Source of the DNA: Bacillus cereus
GTDB lineage: Bacteria; Bacillota; Bacilli; Bacillales; Bacillaceae_G
Direction of reading: 5' to 3'
Assembly (NCBI RefSeq): GCF_002584535.1
Contig: NZ_NUOT01000008.1
Coordinates: forward strand, 1-64,000
DNA length: 64,000 bases
A model generated the notes under the pieces. The model saw only the letters and a program-made list of their open reading frames with translations, did not search any database and was not told the origin of the DNA. Numbering within the stretch: the stretch's first letter is position 1; each line of letters begins with the position of its first letter. Positions 49,238-59,562 of the stretch are shown one piece after another. The translations under genes and the position numbers were made by a program.

Positions 49238-49963
49238 TTACATGCGTTTTCTTAATACGTGGAAGCTAAATTTATCTGCTCTAAAATAATTAATAGAATA
49301 TAAAATTGGTTCATCATTTTGATCATAGTGCATTTGTTTTAGAATCAGCAGCGCTGTTTCTGGTTCGCATTGTAAAATTGGTGATATTTTCGGATGATAA
49401 CCAATTGGTTCAATGTGAGCAACTGCATATGTAATACGTTTATGCGTGTTATTATGAATTACAGTAAGCAATGATTCCTCATTATAATCGGATAAGTCCG
49501 GTAATACCTCTTTCGCCAACTTGTCAACACAGTACACAACAGGTTCCCCATCTGCTGTACGAACACGCTCAATCATTACAGCCTCAAAGCCTTCATCACT
49601 ATTAAACTTTTCTTTTTCCTCTTCTGTTAGACTCGTAGTAGATGATGATAAAAAGATGGTTCCCGGCGTTTTCCCAACACTAGAAATCATATCTGTAATA
49701 CTAGAAAGCTGTTCAATTCCAGAAGAAAACAGTGGTTTGGCATTCACAAAAGTACCAACGCCATGTCTACGAATGACAACATTTTCCTCCTCTAAAATAC
49801 GCAACGCTTCTCGTAAAGTCGCTCTACTTACGCCAAGTTCTTTCGCTAAATCAAACTCTGAAGGCAATTTTTGTTTTTCTTTATATGCCCCGCTTTTGAT
49901 TTTTTCTTTAATATGATCGATCACCCGTAAATATAAGTGTCGACTATCGGATTTAACTGACAT
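49238..49963 (-). CDS. ymfC: GntR-family transcriptional regulator YmfC
   Basis: 241 aa from the ATG at 49963 (GGGGGAG upstream). N-terminal winged helix ([53 protein letters not shown]). C-terminal UTRA ligand-binding domain of the HutC subfamily. It probably senses a nucleoside or related metabolite and controls the adjoining nup genes (inference from position). Its leader carries the guanine riboswitch. Confidence 0.88.
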   Translation of the reverse strand: MSVKSDSRHLYLRVIDHIKEKIKSGAYKEKQKLPSEFDLAKELGVSRATLREALRILEEENVVIRRHGVGTFVNAKPLFSSGIEQLSSITDMISSVGKTPGTIFLSSSTTSLTEEEKEKFNSDEGFEAVMIERVRTADGEPVVYCVDKLAKEVLPDLSDYNEESLLTVIHNNTHKRITYAVAHIEPIGYHPKISPILQCEPETALLILKQMHYDQNDEPILYSINYFRADKFSFHVLRKRM

Positions 49964-50118
49964 AAGACTCCCCCGCATTCCAATTATTCGACCTCTGATG
50001 TAAGACTTCCGTTCTCTTTTTTCAACTAACAACATAGTATAGCAATGCTACCACAAAACGATATTTGTCGAATAAATGTTAATAATTTTTCAAAATGAAA
50101 TTTTCTATCTTTATTTCA

Positions 50119-50178
50119 TAAAAAAAACTTTGTACCACAAACATTCCTCATACAGAGAAAAAGTTCGGCACAAAGATC
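50119..50178 (-). terminator. Expression-platform terminator of the riboswitch
   Basis: Minus-strand stem CTTTGTGCC/GGTACAAAG (one G-U) followed by eight T residues, ~30 nt after the aptamer. An upstream AACAAAG could pair with CTTTGTG as antiterminator. Guanine binding should therefore favour termination before ymfC. Confidence 0.82.
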
Positions 50179-50206
50179 CCTTACATCCTTTGTTACACAC
50201 TTTTCC

Positions 50207-50275
50207 CCTCATAGTCTAGCAATTCATGGTTGCCAGGTAGAAACTTATGGACCTTATCTCCAAGATTATATGAGG
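50207..50275 (-). ncRNA. Purine (guanine-class) riboswitch upstream of ymfC-nupNOPQ
   Basis: The minus-strand transcript shows the purine aptamer: P1 CCTCATA/TATGAGG, then TAATC, P2 TTGGA...TCCATAA, J2/3 AGTTTCTACC, P3 CTGGCAA...TTGCTAG, and J3/1 GACTATG. The C in ACTATG (position 74 in xpt numbering) indicates guanine/hypoxanthine rather than adenine. It lies in the 534-bp gap between spoIIIE and ymfC; apart from the two terminators the remainder of that gap is plain AT-rich sequence. Confidence 0.95.
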
Positions 50276-50462
50276 CAGTGATTCTTTTCGAAGTAATCGT
50301 AACACTTGCTCCCATATGTGTCAACACAATTCAACATTTTCCCACAAGTAATATCGAACATTTTTTAAAAATAACATTGAAAGCATTCGTATTCTAAAGA
50401 ACATCTAAAAATGAAAGCCCTTTCTTTACCGGTGACTATAGTATATAACAAAAACACCATAT

Positions 50463-50497
50463 AAAAAAGCCTAATTGTAAACAATTAGACTTTTTTA
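50463..50497 (-). terminator. Terminator after spoIIIE
   Basis: A ~15-bp imperfect stem (AAAAAAGTCTAATTGT with ACAATTAGGCTTTTTT, one wobble) with T-run, adjoining the spoIIIE stop. Confidence 0.85.
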
Positions 50498-52891
50498 TTA
50501 AGAACTTTTTTCTTGTATATCTTTAATCAAAACTTCTCTCGGTTTACTACCTTCATAAGGTCCAACCACACCATTCATTTCCATCGCATCAATAAGACGC
50601 GCTGCACGTGTATATCCTACTCGAAATCTACGTTGTAGCATCGAAACAGAAGCTGTTTGCATTTCTACAACAAGCTGAACCGCTTCATCATATAATTCAT
50701 CTTCTACTTCTTGCTTTGTTTCCGGGACATCTTGCGGTATCATATCTTCTTGATATTGTGCTTTTTGTTGACCAATAACGTATTCTACAACTCGTTCCAC
50801 TTCATCGTCTGATAGAAACGCCCCTTGTACACGAACTGGCTTAGACGCACCAATTGGTATGAATAACATATCCCCTCGTCCTAATAATTTTTCAGCGCCT
50901 CCGCTATCAAGAATTGTCCGAGAGTCCGTCTGCGAGGAAACCGCGAACGCAATACGTGACGGAATATTCGCTTTAATAACACCAGTAATAACATCAACAG
51001 ATGGACGCTGCGTTGCGATAATTAAGTGAATACCAGCAGCACGTGCCATCTGTGCTAAACGCATAATTGCATCCTCTACATCCGAAGAAGCGACCATCAT
51101 TAAATCCGCCAACTCGTCCACAATTACAACAATGTATGGAAGCTCAGGTTGTTTTGCTTCTGATTGATCATTATGGTTTCTAATGTATTCATTATACCCT
51201 TCAATGTTACGTGTTCCACTATGAGCAAATAGTTCATAACGTCGCTCCATCTCACTCACAACTTTTTTCAAAGCTTGTGATGCTTTTTTAGGATCCGTCA
51301 CAACAGGTGTTAATAAGTGCGGAACACCATTGTATACATTCAACTCTACCATCTTTGGATCAATCATCATTAACTTTACTTCATGTGGTTTAGCACGCAT
51401 TAAAATACTAACAATAATACCATTAATACATACACTCTTGCCGCTACCAGTCGCTCCAGCTACTAATAGATGAGGCATCTTATTTAACCGCGCTAACACT
51501 GCGTCACCAGTAATATCACGCCCAAGGCCAATTAATAATTTTTCTTCCGGATGATTGTTCGCTTTCGAATCAAGTACTTCTCTAAGTGTTACCATGGAAA
51601 CCTCTGAATTTGGAACTTCAATCCCTACTGCGGATTTCCCAGGAATAGGAGCTTCAATACGAATATCTTTCGCAGCTAATGCCAGTGCTAAATCATCACT
51701 CAAACTCACAATTTTACTTACTTTCACTCCCATATCAGGATACACTTCATATTTCGTAACCGCAGGCCCTTTATGTACTTTCGTCACTTTTGCTTTCACA
51801 CCAAAACTTTGGAACGTACGCTCAAGCTTACGAGCATTTTCATAAATTTTTTCATTTTCATTTGTAACCTGCTTGTTTTTGGGAAACTTCAATATATCGA
51901 TAGAAGGAAGCTTGTAATCTTTGTTTTCCACATTTGAAAATTGCATTGGGGGAGTTTTCATTTCCCCTTCTAGAGATTCAACTATCTTTTCTCCTCGTTT
52001 CTTTTGCGACCGCTCTTTTAATGCCGATGGAAGCTCCTCTTCCATAACAGGGGGGGCAATCAGCTCATCAGCAACTTCATCTTCACGATTTTTATCCTTT
52101 TCTTCACTTACTGGATAATTCTCTGTAAAGTTCGAAATAATTGGTGGACCAATTTCTATTTCTTCTACCGGTTCGACAATCTCTTCTTGTATATCATGCC
52201 TTTCACTACGTGTGCGCCTTGTCGCTTTTTTCTTTTCTGTTTGTTCAGCAGTGCGTTTCGCTCTCCAGTCCTTATAATCTCCCTGCATCACTTGAAATTG
52301 ACTTCTAAGTATTCGTCCAACTGGAGCTAGTACTTCCCCAATATGTTTATTTGTAATGCAAAGTATACCAAGAATAACTAGAATAATCCCAATAATGTAA
52401 GCACCTACTTCATCAAACAAAAAGTAAAACGTTGCAAACATAAGCGCCCCAAACATACCTCCACCTAAATGAACTGTCTCTGTGCCTTTCTTCATCTCAT
52501 GAAAGAACATATCTTTTGTGCTCACAATTACAGAAGTATTTTCCACCGCTCCGTCTTTTGTAAGAAGGTTAAATAATGTAATATGACTAAACATCAATAT
52601 CGCTAACACAATTAAATAGACACCGATTAACCGTTTATTTAAAAGGTTTGGCCAACCGCGTCTTATAACAAACGCAATAGATAAAGCTATTACACCTAAT
52701 ACACCAATTATGTACCATTCGCCAAAGAAAAAGCGAAAAAATAACACAAACGATTTCCCTACAATGCCTAGCTGTAAGATTGTAATGATCGAAAGCGCAA
52801 AAAGAGTCAACCCGACGATTTCGTAATACAAAGTTGGCTTTATCGTACGTCTTGCTTTTGATTTCGTCCCTCTTTGCTTTTGTTTTACCAT
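50498..52891 (-). CDS. spoIIIE: DNA translocase SpoIIIE/FtsK
   Basis: 797 aa from the ATG at 52891 (GGGGTGAAG upstream); 13 extra codons in the longer frame lack support. Several N-terminal membrane helices (~25-175), a charged linker, then the FtsK motor with Walker [15 protein letters not shown] and Walker [16 protein letters not shown]-terminal gamma winged helix ([23 protein letters not shown]) reads polar DNA sequences. It pumps the chromosome through the septum into the forespore and clears DNA from division septa. Confidence 0.96.
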   Translation of the reverse strand: MVKQKQRGTKSKARRTIKPTLYYEIVGLTLFALSIITILQLGIVGKSFVLFFRFFFGEWYIIGVLGVIALSIAFVIRRGWPNLLNKRLIGVYLIVLAILMFSHITLFNLLTKDGAVENTSVIVSTKDMFFHEMKKGTETVHLGGGMFGALMFATFYFLFDEVGAYIIGIILVILGILCITNKHIGEVLAPVGRILRSQFQVMQGDYKDWRAKRTAEQTEKKKATRRTRSERHDIQEEIVEPVEEIEIGPPIISNFTENYPVSEEKDKNREDEVADELIAPPVMEEELPSALKERSQKKRGEKIVESLEGEMKTPPMQFSNVENKDYKLPSIDILKFPKNKQVTNENEKIYENARKLERTFQSFGVKAKVTKVHKGPAVTKYEVYPDMGVKVSKIVSLSDDLALALAAKDIRIEAPIPGKSAVGIEVPNSEVSMVTLREVLDSKANNHPEEKLLIGLGRDITGDAVLARLNKMPHLLVAGATGSGKSVCINGIIVSILMRAKPHEVKLMMIDPKMVELNVYNGVPHLLTPVVTDPKKASQALKKVVSEMERRYELFAHSGTRNIEGYNEYIRNHNDQSEAKQPELPYIVVIVDELADLMMVASSDVEDAIMRLAQMARAAGIHLIIATQRPSVDVITGVIKANIPSRIAFAVSSQTDSRTILDSGGAEKLLGRGDMLFIPIGASKPVRVQGAFLSDDEVERVVEYVIGQQKAQYQEDMIPQDVPETKQEVEDELYDEAVQLVVEMQTASVSMLQRRFRVGYTRAARLIDAMEMNGVVGPYEGSKPREVLIKDIQEKSS

Positions 52892-52976
52892 TTCTTCACC
52901 CCAAGTCCAAAAATTAAGTGAAACTTTCATTCATTGAAAGTATTTTTCATGTCATTCATCACATTTTTTAAATCTA

Positions 52977-53017
52977 TTTACGCCGCATTTTACAAGATGT
53001 GTAAAATGCCGCGTAAA
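52977..53017. terminator. Long inverted repeat upstream of spoIIIE
   Basis: A 17-bp inverted repeat (TTTACGCCGCATTTTAC with one mismatch to its partner) with a very short loop. A second small stem GCAGCC/GGCTGC follows at ~53028. Together they probably end the dapA-rnjB-tepA-ylzJ side transcripts, though neither has a strong T-run. Confidence 0.55.
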
Positions 53018-53102
53018 CAGAAGAAAGCAGCCTAATCATGGCTGCTCAACCGTCTTGTTTTTTATATTATACCATAGCTTCTTAACAAAATCCTGCTTTT
53101 TG

Positions 53103-53306
53103 CTAAAAGGTTATTTTCTGGCCCGGTTCATACTGTAAGTAGTGGAATGGATTTGTACTTAACACACGAACAACGGAATAATATTGATTATTCTCTTCCG
53201 ATACAACCATCTCTACTCCATTTACATTCACTATTTTTTGTCGTTCGTACTGCGAATAGTCCGCCTCATAAATAAGTTGCTCGGGCATAATTGTATATAA
53301 AATCAT
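53103..53306 (-). CDS. ylzJ: YlzJ-like protein
   Basis: 67 aa, small soluble protein of the YlzJ family ([17 protein letters not shown] ... [12 protein letters not shown]). Function unknown. It starts inside the last codon of tepA (4-bp overlap), so translation is coupled. Order tepA-ylzJ-spoIIIE matches B. subtilis. Confidence 0.9.
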   Translation of the reverse strand: MILYTIMPEQLIYEADYSQYERQKIVNVNGVEMVVSEENNQYYSVVRVLSTNPFHYLQYEPGQKITF

Positions 53307-54040
53307 TGTAGCAACTTCCCATCTTGATTTCCACCTGTTTGCATATCTATTAATTCATTCAACTTTCGAATTGCATCTCCAATACCACCAACATCATCTA
53401 TAAGACCATACTTCACTGCATCTATTCCGATTACATTTGTTCCAATATCGCGCGTTAAATTTCCCTTAGCAAACATAAGCTCTTTAAAACGATCTTCCGT
53501 CACTTTTGAGTGTTTTGTTACAAATCTTACCACACGTTCTTGCATTTTATCCAAGTACTCAAATGTTTGCGGCACACCAATAACAAGACCAGTCAGACGA
53601 ACTGGGTGAATTGTCATCGTTGCAGTTTCAGCAATAAATGAATAATCTGTTGAGACTGCAATTGGCACACCTATCGAGTGCCCTCCACCTAAAACCAAAG
53701 ATACAGTTGGCTTCGATAATGAAGCTACCATTTCTGAGATTGCCAATCCAGCCTCAACATCCCCGCCCACAGTATTTAGCAATAAAAGTAATCCCTCAAT
53801 TTTCGGATTCTGCTCAATTGCCACAATTTGTGGAATCACATGTTCATATTTCGTCGTTTTATTTTGTGGCGGAAGCTGCATATGGCCTTCTACTTGTCCA
53901 ACAATTGTTAAGCAGTGAATACGTGATTCATTCATTTGCGGAACGTTCGTTTGACCGAGTTGTTGGATTTTCTCTATTACTGATGCCTCTTTCGGCTCTG
54001 CTTCTTTTTCCTCATTTGTTAAACCATCACGTTCTGTCAT
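53303..54040 (-). CDS. tepA: ClpP-like translocation-enhancing protein TepA
   Basis: 245 aa, ClpP/crotonase-fold serine protease-like protein. Candidate catalytic Ser lies in [10 protein letters not shown] and His in [25 protein letters not shown] is the oxyanion-side segment. It was described in B. subtilis as enhancing preprotein translocation, with a role also suggested in degrading spore proteins (from memory). A charged N-terminal ~25 residues precedes the domain. Confidence 0.9.
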   Translation of the reverse strand: MTERDGLTNEEKEAEPKEASVIEKIQQLGQTNVPQMNESRIHCLTIVGQVEGHMQLPPQNKTTKYEHVIPQIVAIEQNPKIEGLLLLLNTVGGDVEAGLAISEMVASLSKPTVSLVLGGGHSIGVPIAVSTDYSFIAETATMTIHPVRLTGLVIGVPQTFEYLDKMQERVVRFVTKHSKVTEDRFKELMFAKGNLTRDIGTNVIGIDAVKYGLIDDVGGIGDAIRKLNELIDMQTGGNQDGKLLQ

Positions 54041-54114
54041 ATCGCATCCCCTTTCACTCTTATACCACTATTATTTCTTAAGTTGTAAATTTCATGCGAT
54101 AGGGATCAAAAGAA

Positions 54115-54138
54115 AAAACCACCGGTAAAGGTGGTTTT
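54115..54138 (-). terminator. Terminator after rnjB
   Basis: Perfect 9-bp stem AAAACCACC/GGTGGTTTT with T-run on the minus strand, just past the rnjB stop. Confidence 0.8.
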
Positions 54139-54139
54139 C

Positions 54140-55810
54140 TTACACTTCCATGATAATTGGTAAAATCATCGGTTTTCTCTTCGTTTCCTCGTATAGGAAC
54201 TGTCCTAATAATTCGCGAATATTTTGCTTTAACATAGACCATTCAATGGAATATTCTTTAATGGATTGTTCAACAATTGTACGTACAATATCTGTAGATT
54301 TTTCAATTAACGCTTCAGATTCACGAACATACACAAAACCACGTGAAATAATTTCTGGTCCAGAGATGATTTTCTTCTCATCTTTCCCAAGTGTTACAAC
54401 AACAACTAAAATTCCGTCTTGTGATAACATCTTACGATCACGCAAGACAATATTTCCGACATCACCTACACCTAATCCATCAATAAGAACATTGCCCGCT
54501 TGTACTTTACCAGCTGGCTTTGCCTCTACGCCTTCAAAAACAATTACATCGCCTTTTTCTACGATGAAAATATTTTCTTTCAAGACACCAACATCTTCCG
54601 CCAAATACGCATGTGCCTTTTGCATACGAAATTCACCATGTACGGGTATAAAATACTTCGGTTTCATTAAATTTAGCATCAATTTCAATTCTTCTTGACT
54701 ACCATGACCGGAAACGTGAACTTTTCTTTCTCCATAGTAGACAACCTCTGCACCAGCTCTAAATAGTAAATCAATAATTTTAGATACTGATATTTCATTT
54801 CCCGGAATCGGAGAAGCAGCAATGATAACTGTATCACCTTTACGAATTGAAATTTGTTTATGTGCTTGCTTTGCCATTCTTGAAAGAGCTGCCATTGGTT
54901 CCCCTTGGCTACCAGTTGTTAAAATTGCTACCTTCTTCTCTGGGAAATTATCCACTTCTTGCAGTGAAATAACCATGCCATCTGGAACATCTAAATATCC
55001 AAGACGTCTTGCGATATCCACCACTTTCACCATACTACGGCCTACAACAGCTACTTTACGTCCTGTTTCAGCAGCCGCATCAAACACTTGTTGAATACGA
55101 TGTACATTAGAGGCGAAAGAAGCAACGATGATACGGCCTTCTGCACCATAAAATACTTTTGAAATCTCTATTCCAACTTCTTTTTCAGAACCTGTATAAC
55201 CAGGACGCTCAGCATTTGTACTATCTGATAACAGACAAAGAACACCTTCATTTCCGATTTGAGCCATCTTTCCAAGGTCTGCTCCACTGTTACCAATTGG
55301 TGTTTGGTCAAATTTAAAATCTCCTGTATATACGATTGCACCTTTTGACGTATGGAAACAAACACCAACGGAATCTGGAATACTATGTGTTGTACCAAAG
55401 AATGAAACCGTTGTCGTATTGAATTCTACTTCTGAATTAGAATCAATTGTTTTTAAATCTACACGACCAAGCATTCCTGCTTCACCAAGTTTTTCTTGTA
55501 TTAAACCTACTGTTAACTTAGTTGCATATACTGGGATTGAAAGTTTACGCAGTACATAAACAATTCCACCAATGTGATCTTCATGACCATGTGTAATAAA
55601 TAAACCTTTTACTCGTTCTTGATTTTCTACTAAATATGTAATGTCAGGGATAACAATATCAATTCCAAACATCTCGTCTCCCGGGAACATCAATCCTGCG
55701 TCTACAATAAAAATCTCGGAATCAATTTCCACACAATACATATTCTTCCCGATTTCACCTACTCCACCGAGAGCAAATACTTTTACAGAATCATTCTCTT
55801 TTCTCTTCAT
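54140..55810 (-). CDS. rnjB: Ribonuclease J2-type metallo-beta-lactamase RNase
   Basis: 556 aa from the ATG at 55810, matching the 555-aa B. subtilis RnjB and its start MKKK.; the longer open frame adds 32 non-homologous residues. Metallo-beta-lactamase/beta-CASP ribonuclease. The catalytic loop reads THGHEDHIGG, i.e. all metal ligands are intact, whereas B. subtilis RnjB has a degenerate HGHDENIGG. VHVSGHGSQEEL and PVHGEFRM follow. The neighbourhood (dapA, tepA) identifies it as the J2 orthologue. It processes and decays RNA, usually with RNase J1. Ribosome site is weak and lies in a predicted stem. Confidence 0.92.
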   Translation of the reverse strand: MKRKENDSVKVFALGGVGEIGKNMYCVEIDSEIFIVDAGLMFPGDEMFGIDIVIPDITYLVENQERVKGLFITHGHEDHIGGIVYVLRKLSIPVYATKLTVGLIQEKLGEAGMLGRVDLKTIDSNSEVEFNTTTVSFFGTTHSIPDSVGVCFHTSKGAIVYTGDFKFDQTPIGNSGADLGKMAQIGNEGVLCLLSDSTNAERPGYTGSEKEVGIEISKVFYGAEGRIIVASFASNVHRIQQVFDAAAETGRKVAVVGRSMVKVVDIARRLGYLDVPDGMVISLQEVDNFPEKKVAILTTGSQGEPMAALSRMAKQAHKQISIRKGDTVIIAASPIPGNEISVSKIIDLLFRAGAEVVYYGERKVHVSGHGSQEELKLMLNLMKPKYFIPVHGEFRMQKAHAYLAEDVGVLKENIFIVEKGDVIVFEGVEAKPAGKVQAGNVLIDGLGVGDVGNIVLRDRKMLSQDGILVVVVTLGKDEKKIISGPEIISRGFVYVRESEALIEKSTDIVRTIVEQSIKEYSIEWSMLKQNIRELLGQFLYEETKRKPMILPIIMEV

Positions 55811-55962
55811 GTTGTTGCCTGGTTTAAAAATCTTACAAACACTGATTTCACTAAAATTGTAGAGACACCAGGGAAACTCTACAACCACCATATATTCACC
55901 GTCCAAGACGAATGTCCTTACCGTTATGCGATATCATGTTCTCGTTCGTTTTTTAAACCAGG
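55811..55962 (-). promoter_or_regulatory. Structured rnjB leader with 13-bp inverted repeat over the ribosome site
   Basis: In the minus-strand RNA, CCTGGTTTAAAAA (55962-55950) is a perfect complement of TTTTTAAACCAGG (55830-55818), whose CCAGG includes the only Shine-Dalgarno-like bases 8 nt before the rnjB ATG. Inside is a second stem TTGTAGAG/CTCTACAA (55884-55858). Pairing would hide the start region. The remaining 55963-56183 stretch before the dapA terminator shows nothing else. Confidence 0.6.
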
Positions 55963-56183
55963 TTTCACCTCTCTTTCATTATATAAATCAAATATCTTAT
56001 GCGATATGATATGAAAATTCCGTTAAACCATAATTTTTTCCAATTTTGCTAAGCATACCCGTACTAAGCTACTTAGCCATATTATAACTGATACAAGAAA
56101 TAGAACACAAGTTAAATCGTGAGAAAGAAGGATGAAGTATATAAATTTCAAGGAGAATACCTGTAAAAAATTTCTTTCAAAAT

Positions 56184-56217
56184 AAAAATGACCTAGTTTT
56201 TACACTAGGTCATTTTT
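56184..56217 (-). terminator. Terminator after dapA
   Basis: Perfect 14-bp stem AAAAATGACCTAGT/ACTAGGTCATTTTT with T-rich tail on the minus strand. Confidence 0.9.
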
Positions 56218-56218
56218 A

Positions 56219-57097
56219 TTAACGAGGAATCGATTGCATTACATCATGTAATGTTAGTCGTTCTTCTTCTGTTAATGGAATAAGTGGTAAACGCACAGAT
56301 CCTACGTCTAATCCAACCATTTGTAACGCTGTTTTTACTGGTGTTGGGCTTGGTGCCATAAACAATGCATTCGTTACTTTAACAAGCAATTGATGCAATT
56401 TCTGTGCTTTTTTGAAATCTCCTACTTGGAATGCCGCAATCATTTCTTGCATTTCATTTCCAATCACATGAGAGGCAACAGAAACAATACCTTTAGCCCC
56501 AACCGCCATAGCTGGTAACGTTAAACCATCATCACCGCTGTATACAGCAAAGTCGTCCGCTGTTTTTTCAATAATTTCTGTCATTGTTAACACATCGCCA
56601 CCAGCATCTTTAATCGCTACGATGTTTGGTATTTCTGATAAACGAACAACTGTATCAACGGAGATTTGTACAATAGATCGTCCTGGAACATTATATAGCA
56701 TAACCGGAAGTTCTGTACTTTCAGCAATTGTTTTAAAATGCAGATACATTCCTTCTTGACTCGGCTTATTATAATACGGTGCCACTAACATAATTGCATC
56801 GACACCAACTTCTGTTGCTTTTTTCGTTAACTCGATAGAAGCATGCGTATTATTGCTTCCTGTTCCAGCGATTACGGGCACCCTTTTATCGACAACAGAT
56901 ACGACATGGCGATATAACGCTACTTTTTCTTCTGATGACAATGTAGGAGACTCTCCAGTCGTTCCTCCTACCACAATTGCTGTTGTACCGTTATCAATTA
57001 AATAATTTACCAATTTAGTTGTCTTCGCAAAATCGACGTTTCCATTTTTATCAAACGGTGTTACCATCGCTGTTGCAATTGTCCCAAAATCTATCAT
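56219..57097 (-). CDS. dapA: 4-hydroxy-tetrahydrodipicolinate synthase
   Basis: 292 aa, class I aldolase TIM barrel. GGTTGESPTLS binds pyruvate, YNVPGRS holds the catalytic Tyr, and the Schiff-base Lys is in IVAIKDAGGD. It condenses pyruvate with aspartate semialdehyde to form the precursor of both lysine/mDAP and, during sporulation, dipicolinate (via SpoVFAB). Last gene of the asd-dapG-dapA set, 11 bp after dapG. Confidence 0.97.
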   Translation of the reverse strand: MIDFGTIATAMVTPFDKNGNVDFAKTTKLVNYLIDNGTTAIVVGGTTGESPTLSSEEKVALYRHVVSVVDKRVPVIAGTGSNNTHASIELTKKATEVGVDAIMLVAPYYNKPSQEGMYLHFKTIAESTELPVMLYNVPGRSIVQISVDTVVRLSEIPNIVAIKDAGGDVLTMTEIIEKTADDFAVYSGDDGLTLPAMAVGAKGIVSVASHVIGNEMQEMIAAFQVGDFKKAQKLHQLLVKVTNALFMAPSPTPVKTALQMVGLDVGSVRLPLIPLTEEERLTLHDVMQSIPR

Positions 57098-57108
57098 GGT
57101 CTCACTCC

Positions 57109-58341
57109 TTACTGTTCCAGTTGCTGTTCTTTTGAAAGCTCAAACGCAGTATGCAATGCATTCACAGCTTCCACTAAATCTACTTCTTTTACAAGCACCC
57201 AAATTGTCGTATGACTATCAGCTGATTGTAAAATTTGAACACCTTTTTCTGCTAAAGCTGTAACGATTTTAGCAGTAACCCCTGGAATACCTGCCATTCC
57301 AGCTCCTACAATAGATACCTTTGCACAGTGCTCCGTCACGATTGGATCATATCCAAGCTTATGAAGAACTTCAACAGCACGCCCAGATACATTATCACTT
57401 ATTGTGTATGCCACGCCTGTAGGCGAAATGTTAATTAAGTCTACACTAATTCCTTCATTTGCCATTTCTTTGAAAACATGCTTTTGCAAATCGTACGATC
57501 CGTCTTTCGCAACTACTTTAATTTGCGTCACATTTGATACATGGGCAATTCCTGTAACTGGACGTTCCTCTATATCACGGCCTTTTGTAGCACCGGCATA
57601 TGCAGCAATAAGTGTCCCTTCACTATCAGAGTACGTAGAGCGTACACGAAGTGGCACCTTTGCATGCATTGCAATTTCAACTGCACGCGGATGAACAACC
57701 TTCGCACCTTGATAAGCCATGTTGCAAATTTCATTGTACGTCACGTTTTGAAGATGACGCGCGTCCTTTACTATACGGGGATCAGCAGTCATCACACCTT
57801 CTACATCAGTAAAAATATCGATATATTCAGCATGAAGCGCAACACCTAGTGCCGAAGCTGAAGTATCACTACCACCGCGTCCAAGTGTTGTTATATCGCC
57901 ATCTTTCGTTTGGCCTTGAAATCCAGTAACAACAATAACATCTACGTTTTGTAACTCTTCATGTATACGATCACAATTCATTTCAACAATCTTTGCGTTC
58001 GTAAAATCATCATTTGTCACAAAACCAGCTTGTGCACCATTCAGTGCTGCTGCTTTTATTCCGTTTTCATTTAACATATTTGAGAAAACGATTGCCGAGA
58101 TTAATTCTCCGCATGATAGTAATAAATCCTGCTCACGTTTTGAAATACTAAATTCATTTTGATTTACAAGACTTAATAATGTATCCGTTGCATATGGTTC
58201 ACCTTTACGTCCCATAGCTGATACAACTGTAACTACTTTATAACCAGCATCTAATGATTTTTTAACATGGTGAAGTGCATGCTTACGTCCATTTTCGTCA
58301 CGTACAGATGTACCACCAAATTTTTGAACAATAATTTTCAT
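57109..58341 (-). CDS. dapG: Aspartokinase I (DAP-sensitive)
   Basis: 410 aa. Kinase motif QKFGGTSV at the N-terminus, GFQGQTKDGDITTLGRGGSDTSA for substrate binding, then two ACT domains (from ~260) for feedback control. It phosphorylates aspartate, the first step to lysine, threonine and methionine. The location between asd and dapA matches B. subtilis DapG, the diaminopimelate-inhibited isozyme that serves peptidoglycan and spore needs. AGAAGGTG ribosome site. Confidence 0.95.
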   Translation of the reverse strand: MKIIVQKFGGTSVRDENGRKHALHHVKKSLDAGYKVVTVVSAMGRKGEPYATDTLLSLVNQNEFSISKREQDLLLSCGELISAIVFSNMLNENGIKAAALNGAQAGFVTNDDFTNAKIVEMNCDRIHEELQNVDVIVVTGFQGQTKDGDITTLGRGGSDTSASALGVALHAEYIDIFTDVEGVMTADPRIVKDARHLQNVTYNEICNMAYQGAKVVHPRAVEIAMHAKVPLRVRSTYSDSEGTLIAAYAGATKGRDIEERPVTGIAHVSNVTQIKVVAKDGSYDLQKHVFKEMANEGISVDLINISPTGVAYTISDNVSGRAVEVLHKLGYDPIVTEHCAKVSIVGAGMAGIPGVTAKIVTALAEKGVQILQSADSHTTIWVLVKEVDLVEAVNALHTAFELSKEQQLEQ

Positions 58342-58366
58342 TTTCTTTGCACCTTCTCTTAGCCGT

Positions 58367-59413
58367 TTACACTAATTGTAATTTTACTAATCGTTCTGCA
58401 ATTTGAACAGAGTTCCATGCAGCACCTTTTAATAAGTTATCAGATACGACCCAAAGATGGAATCCTTTTTCATTATTTAAATCTTTACGAATACGCCCAA
58501 CGAACACTTCGTTTTTACCTACTGCAGTAGATGGCATTGGGTAGAACTGTTCTGCTGGATTATCTTGCAGTACTACTCCTTCTGCATTTGCAAGTAGGTT
58601 TTTCATATCTTCTACTGTTACACCTTCTTTTTCTAATTCAATGTAAACAGACTCAGAATGACCTGATACAACAGGTAAACGTACACATGTTGCTGCTACT
58701 TCTAACTCAGGCATATGCATAATTTTTTTCGTTTCATTAATCATTTTCATCTCTTCAAATGTAAATCCATTATCTTGAAACTTATCAATTTGTGGAATAG
58801 CATTAAAAGCAATTTGGTAATGTTTTTTATCACCTGATACAGGTAAAACACTTGCTTTTACTTCTTCCCCATTTAAGATTGCTTGTGATTGTTCATGAAG
58901 CTCCTCAATTGCAGCAGCTCCAGCACCAGACACAGCTTGATATGTGGAAACAATTACTCGTTTTAAACCAAACTGTTGACGAATTGGTTCAAGAGCAACT
59001 ACCATTTGAATTGTAGAACAGTTTGGATTTGCAATGATACCACTATGTTCTTTTAAGTCATTTTCATTCACTTCTGGTACAACAAGTGGTACATTTTCTG
59101 TCATACGGAATGCACTTGTATTGTCAACAACAATCGCACCACGTTTTGCTGCTTCTGGTGCTAATTGTTTCGATACAGATCCGCCTGCACTAAAGAGTGC
59201 AATATCGACTCCTTCAAAGCTTTCAGGAGTTGCTTCTTGTACTATGAATTCTTCTCCTTTAAATACAAGCTTCTTGCCTGCAGAACGTTTAGATGAAAGT
59301 AACGTTAATTTCCCAATTGGAAATTCTCGTTTCTCTAAAGTATTTAACATTTGTTCACCAACTGCGCCGGTTGCTCCAACTACAGCGACATGAAAAGTTT
59401 TTTGCTTTTCCAT
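58367..59413 (-). CDS. asd: Aspartate-semialdehyde dehydrogenase
   Basis: 348 aa from the ATG at 59413 (a GTG directly before is possible; AAAGGGG upstream). NADP motif [13 protein letters not shown], catalytic Cys in NPNCSTIQM, conserved [13 protein letters not shown] and His in [11 protein letters not shown]. It reduces aspartyl phosphate to aspartate semialdehyde. It lies ~150 bp after the spoVFB fragment, keeping the spoVFB-asd-dapG-dapA order. Confidence 0.97.
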   Translation of the reverse strand: MEKQKTFHVAVVGATGAVGEQMLNTLEKREFPIGKLTLLSSKRSAGKKLVFKGEEFIVQEATPESFEGVDIALFSAGGSVSKQLAPEAAKRGAIVVDNTSAFRMTENVPLVVPEVNENDLKEHSGIIANPNCSTIQMVVALEPIRQQFGLKRVIVSTYQAVSGAGAAAIEELHEQSQAILNGEEVKASVLPVSGDKKHYQIAFNAIPQIDKFQDNGFTFEEMKMINETKKIMHMPELEVAATCVRLPVVSGHSESVYIELEKEGVTVEDMKNLLANAEGVVLQDNPAEQFYPMPSTAVGKNEVFVGRIRKDLNNEKGFHLWVVSDNLLKGAAWNSVQIAERLVKLQLV

Positions 59414-59562
59414 CACTATGCCCCTTTCTAGATACCAATCCTTCTATACTTAGAATTAGAAGGAGTATAAAATACCCCTTCTAATCTTAATAACGTTAAT
59501 TTTATCATATTCTGCGATAAGAATGATGGTTTCATAAAAAAATGTCCGTTTTTTTTCGTTTT

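Noticed and set aside
54150-54698. 182-codon open frame opposite rnjB
   Set aside because: Lies wholly antisense to a well-supported gene, is Ser/Thr/Pro-biased as shadow frames are, and has no ribosome site.
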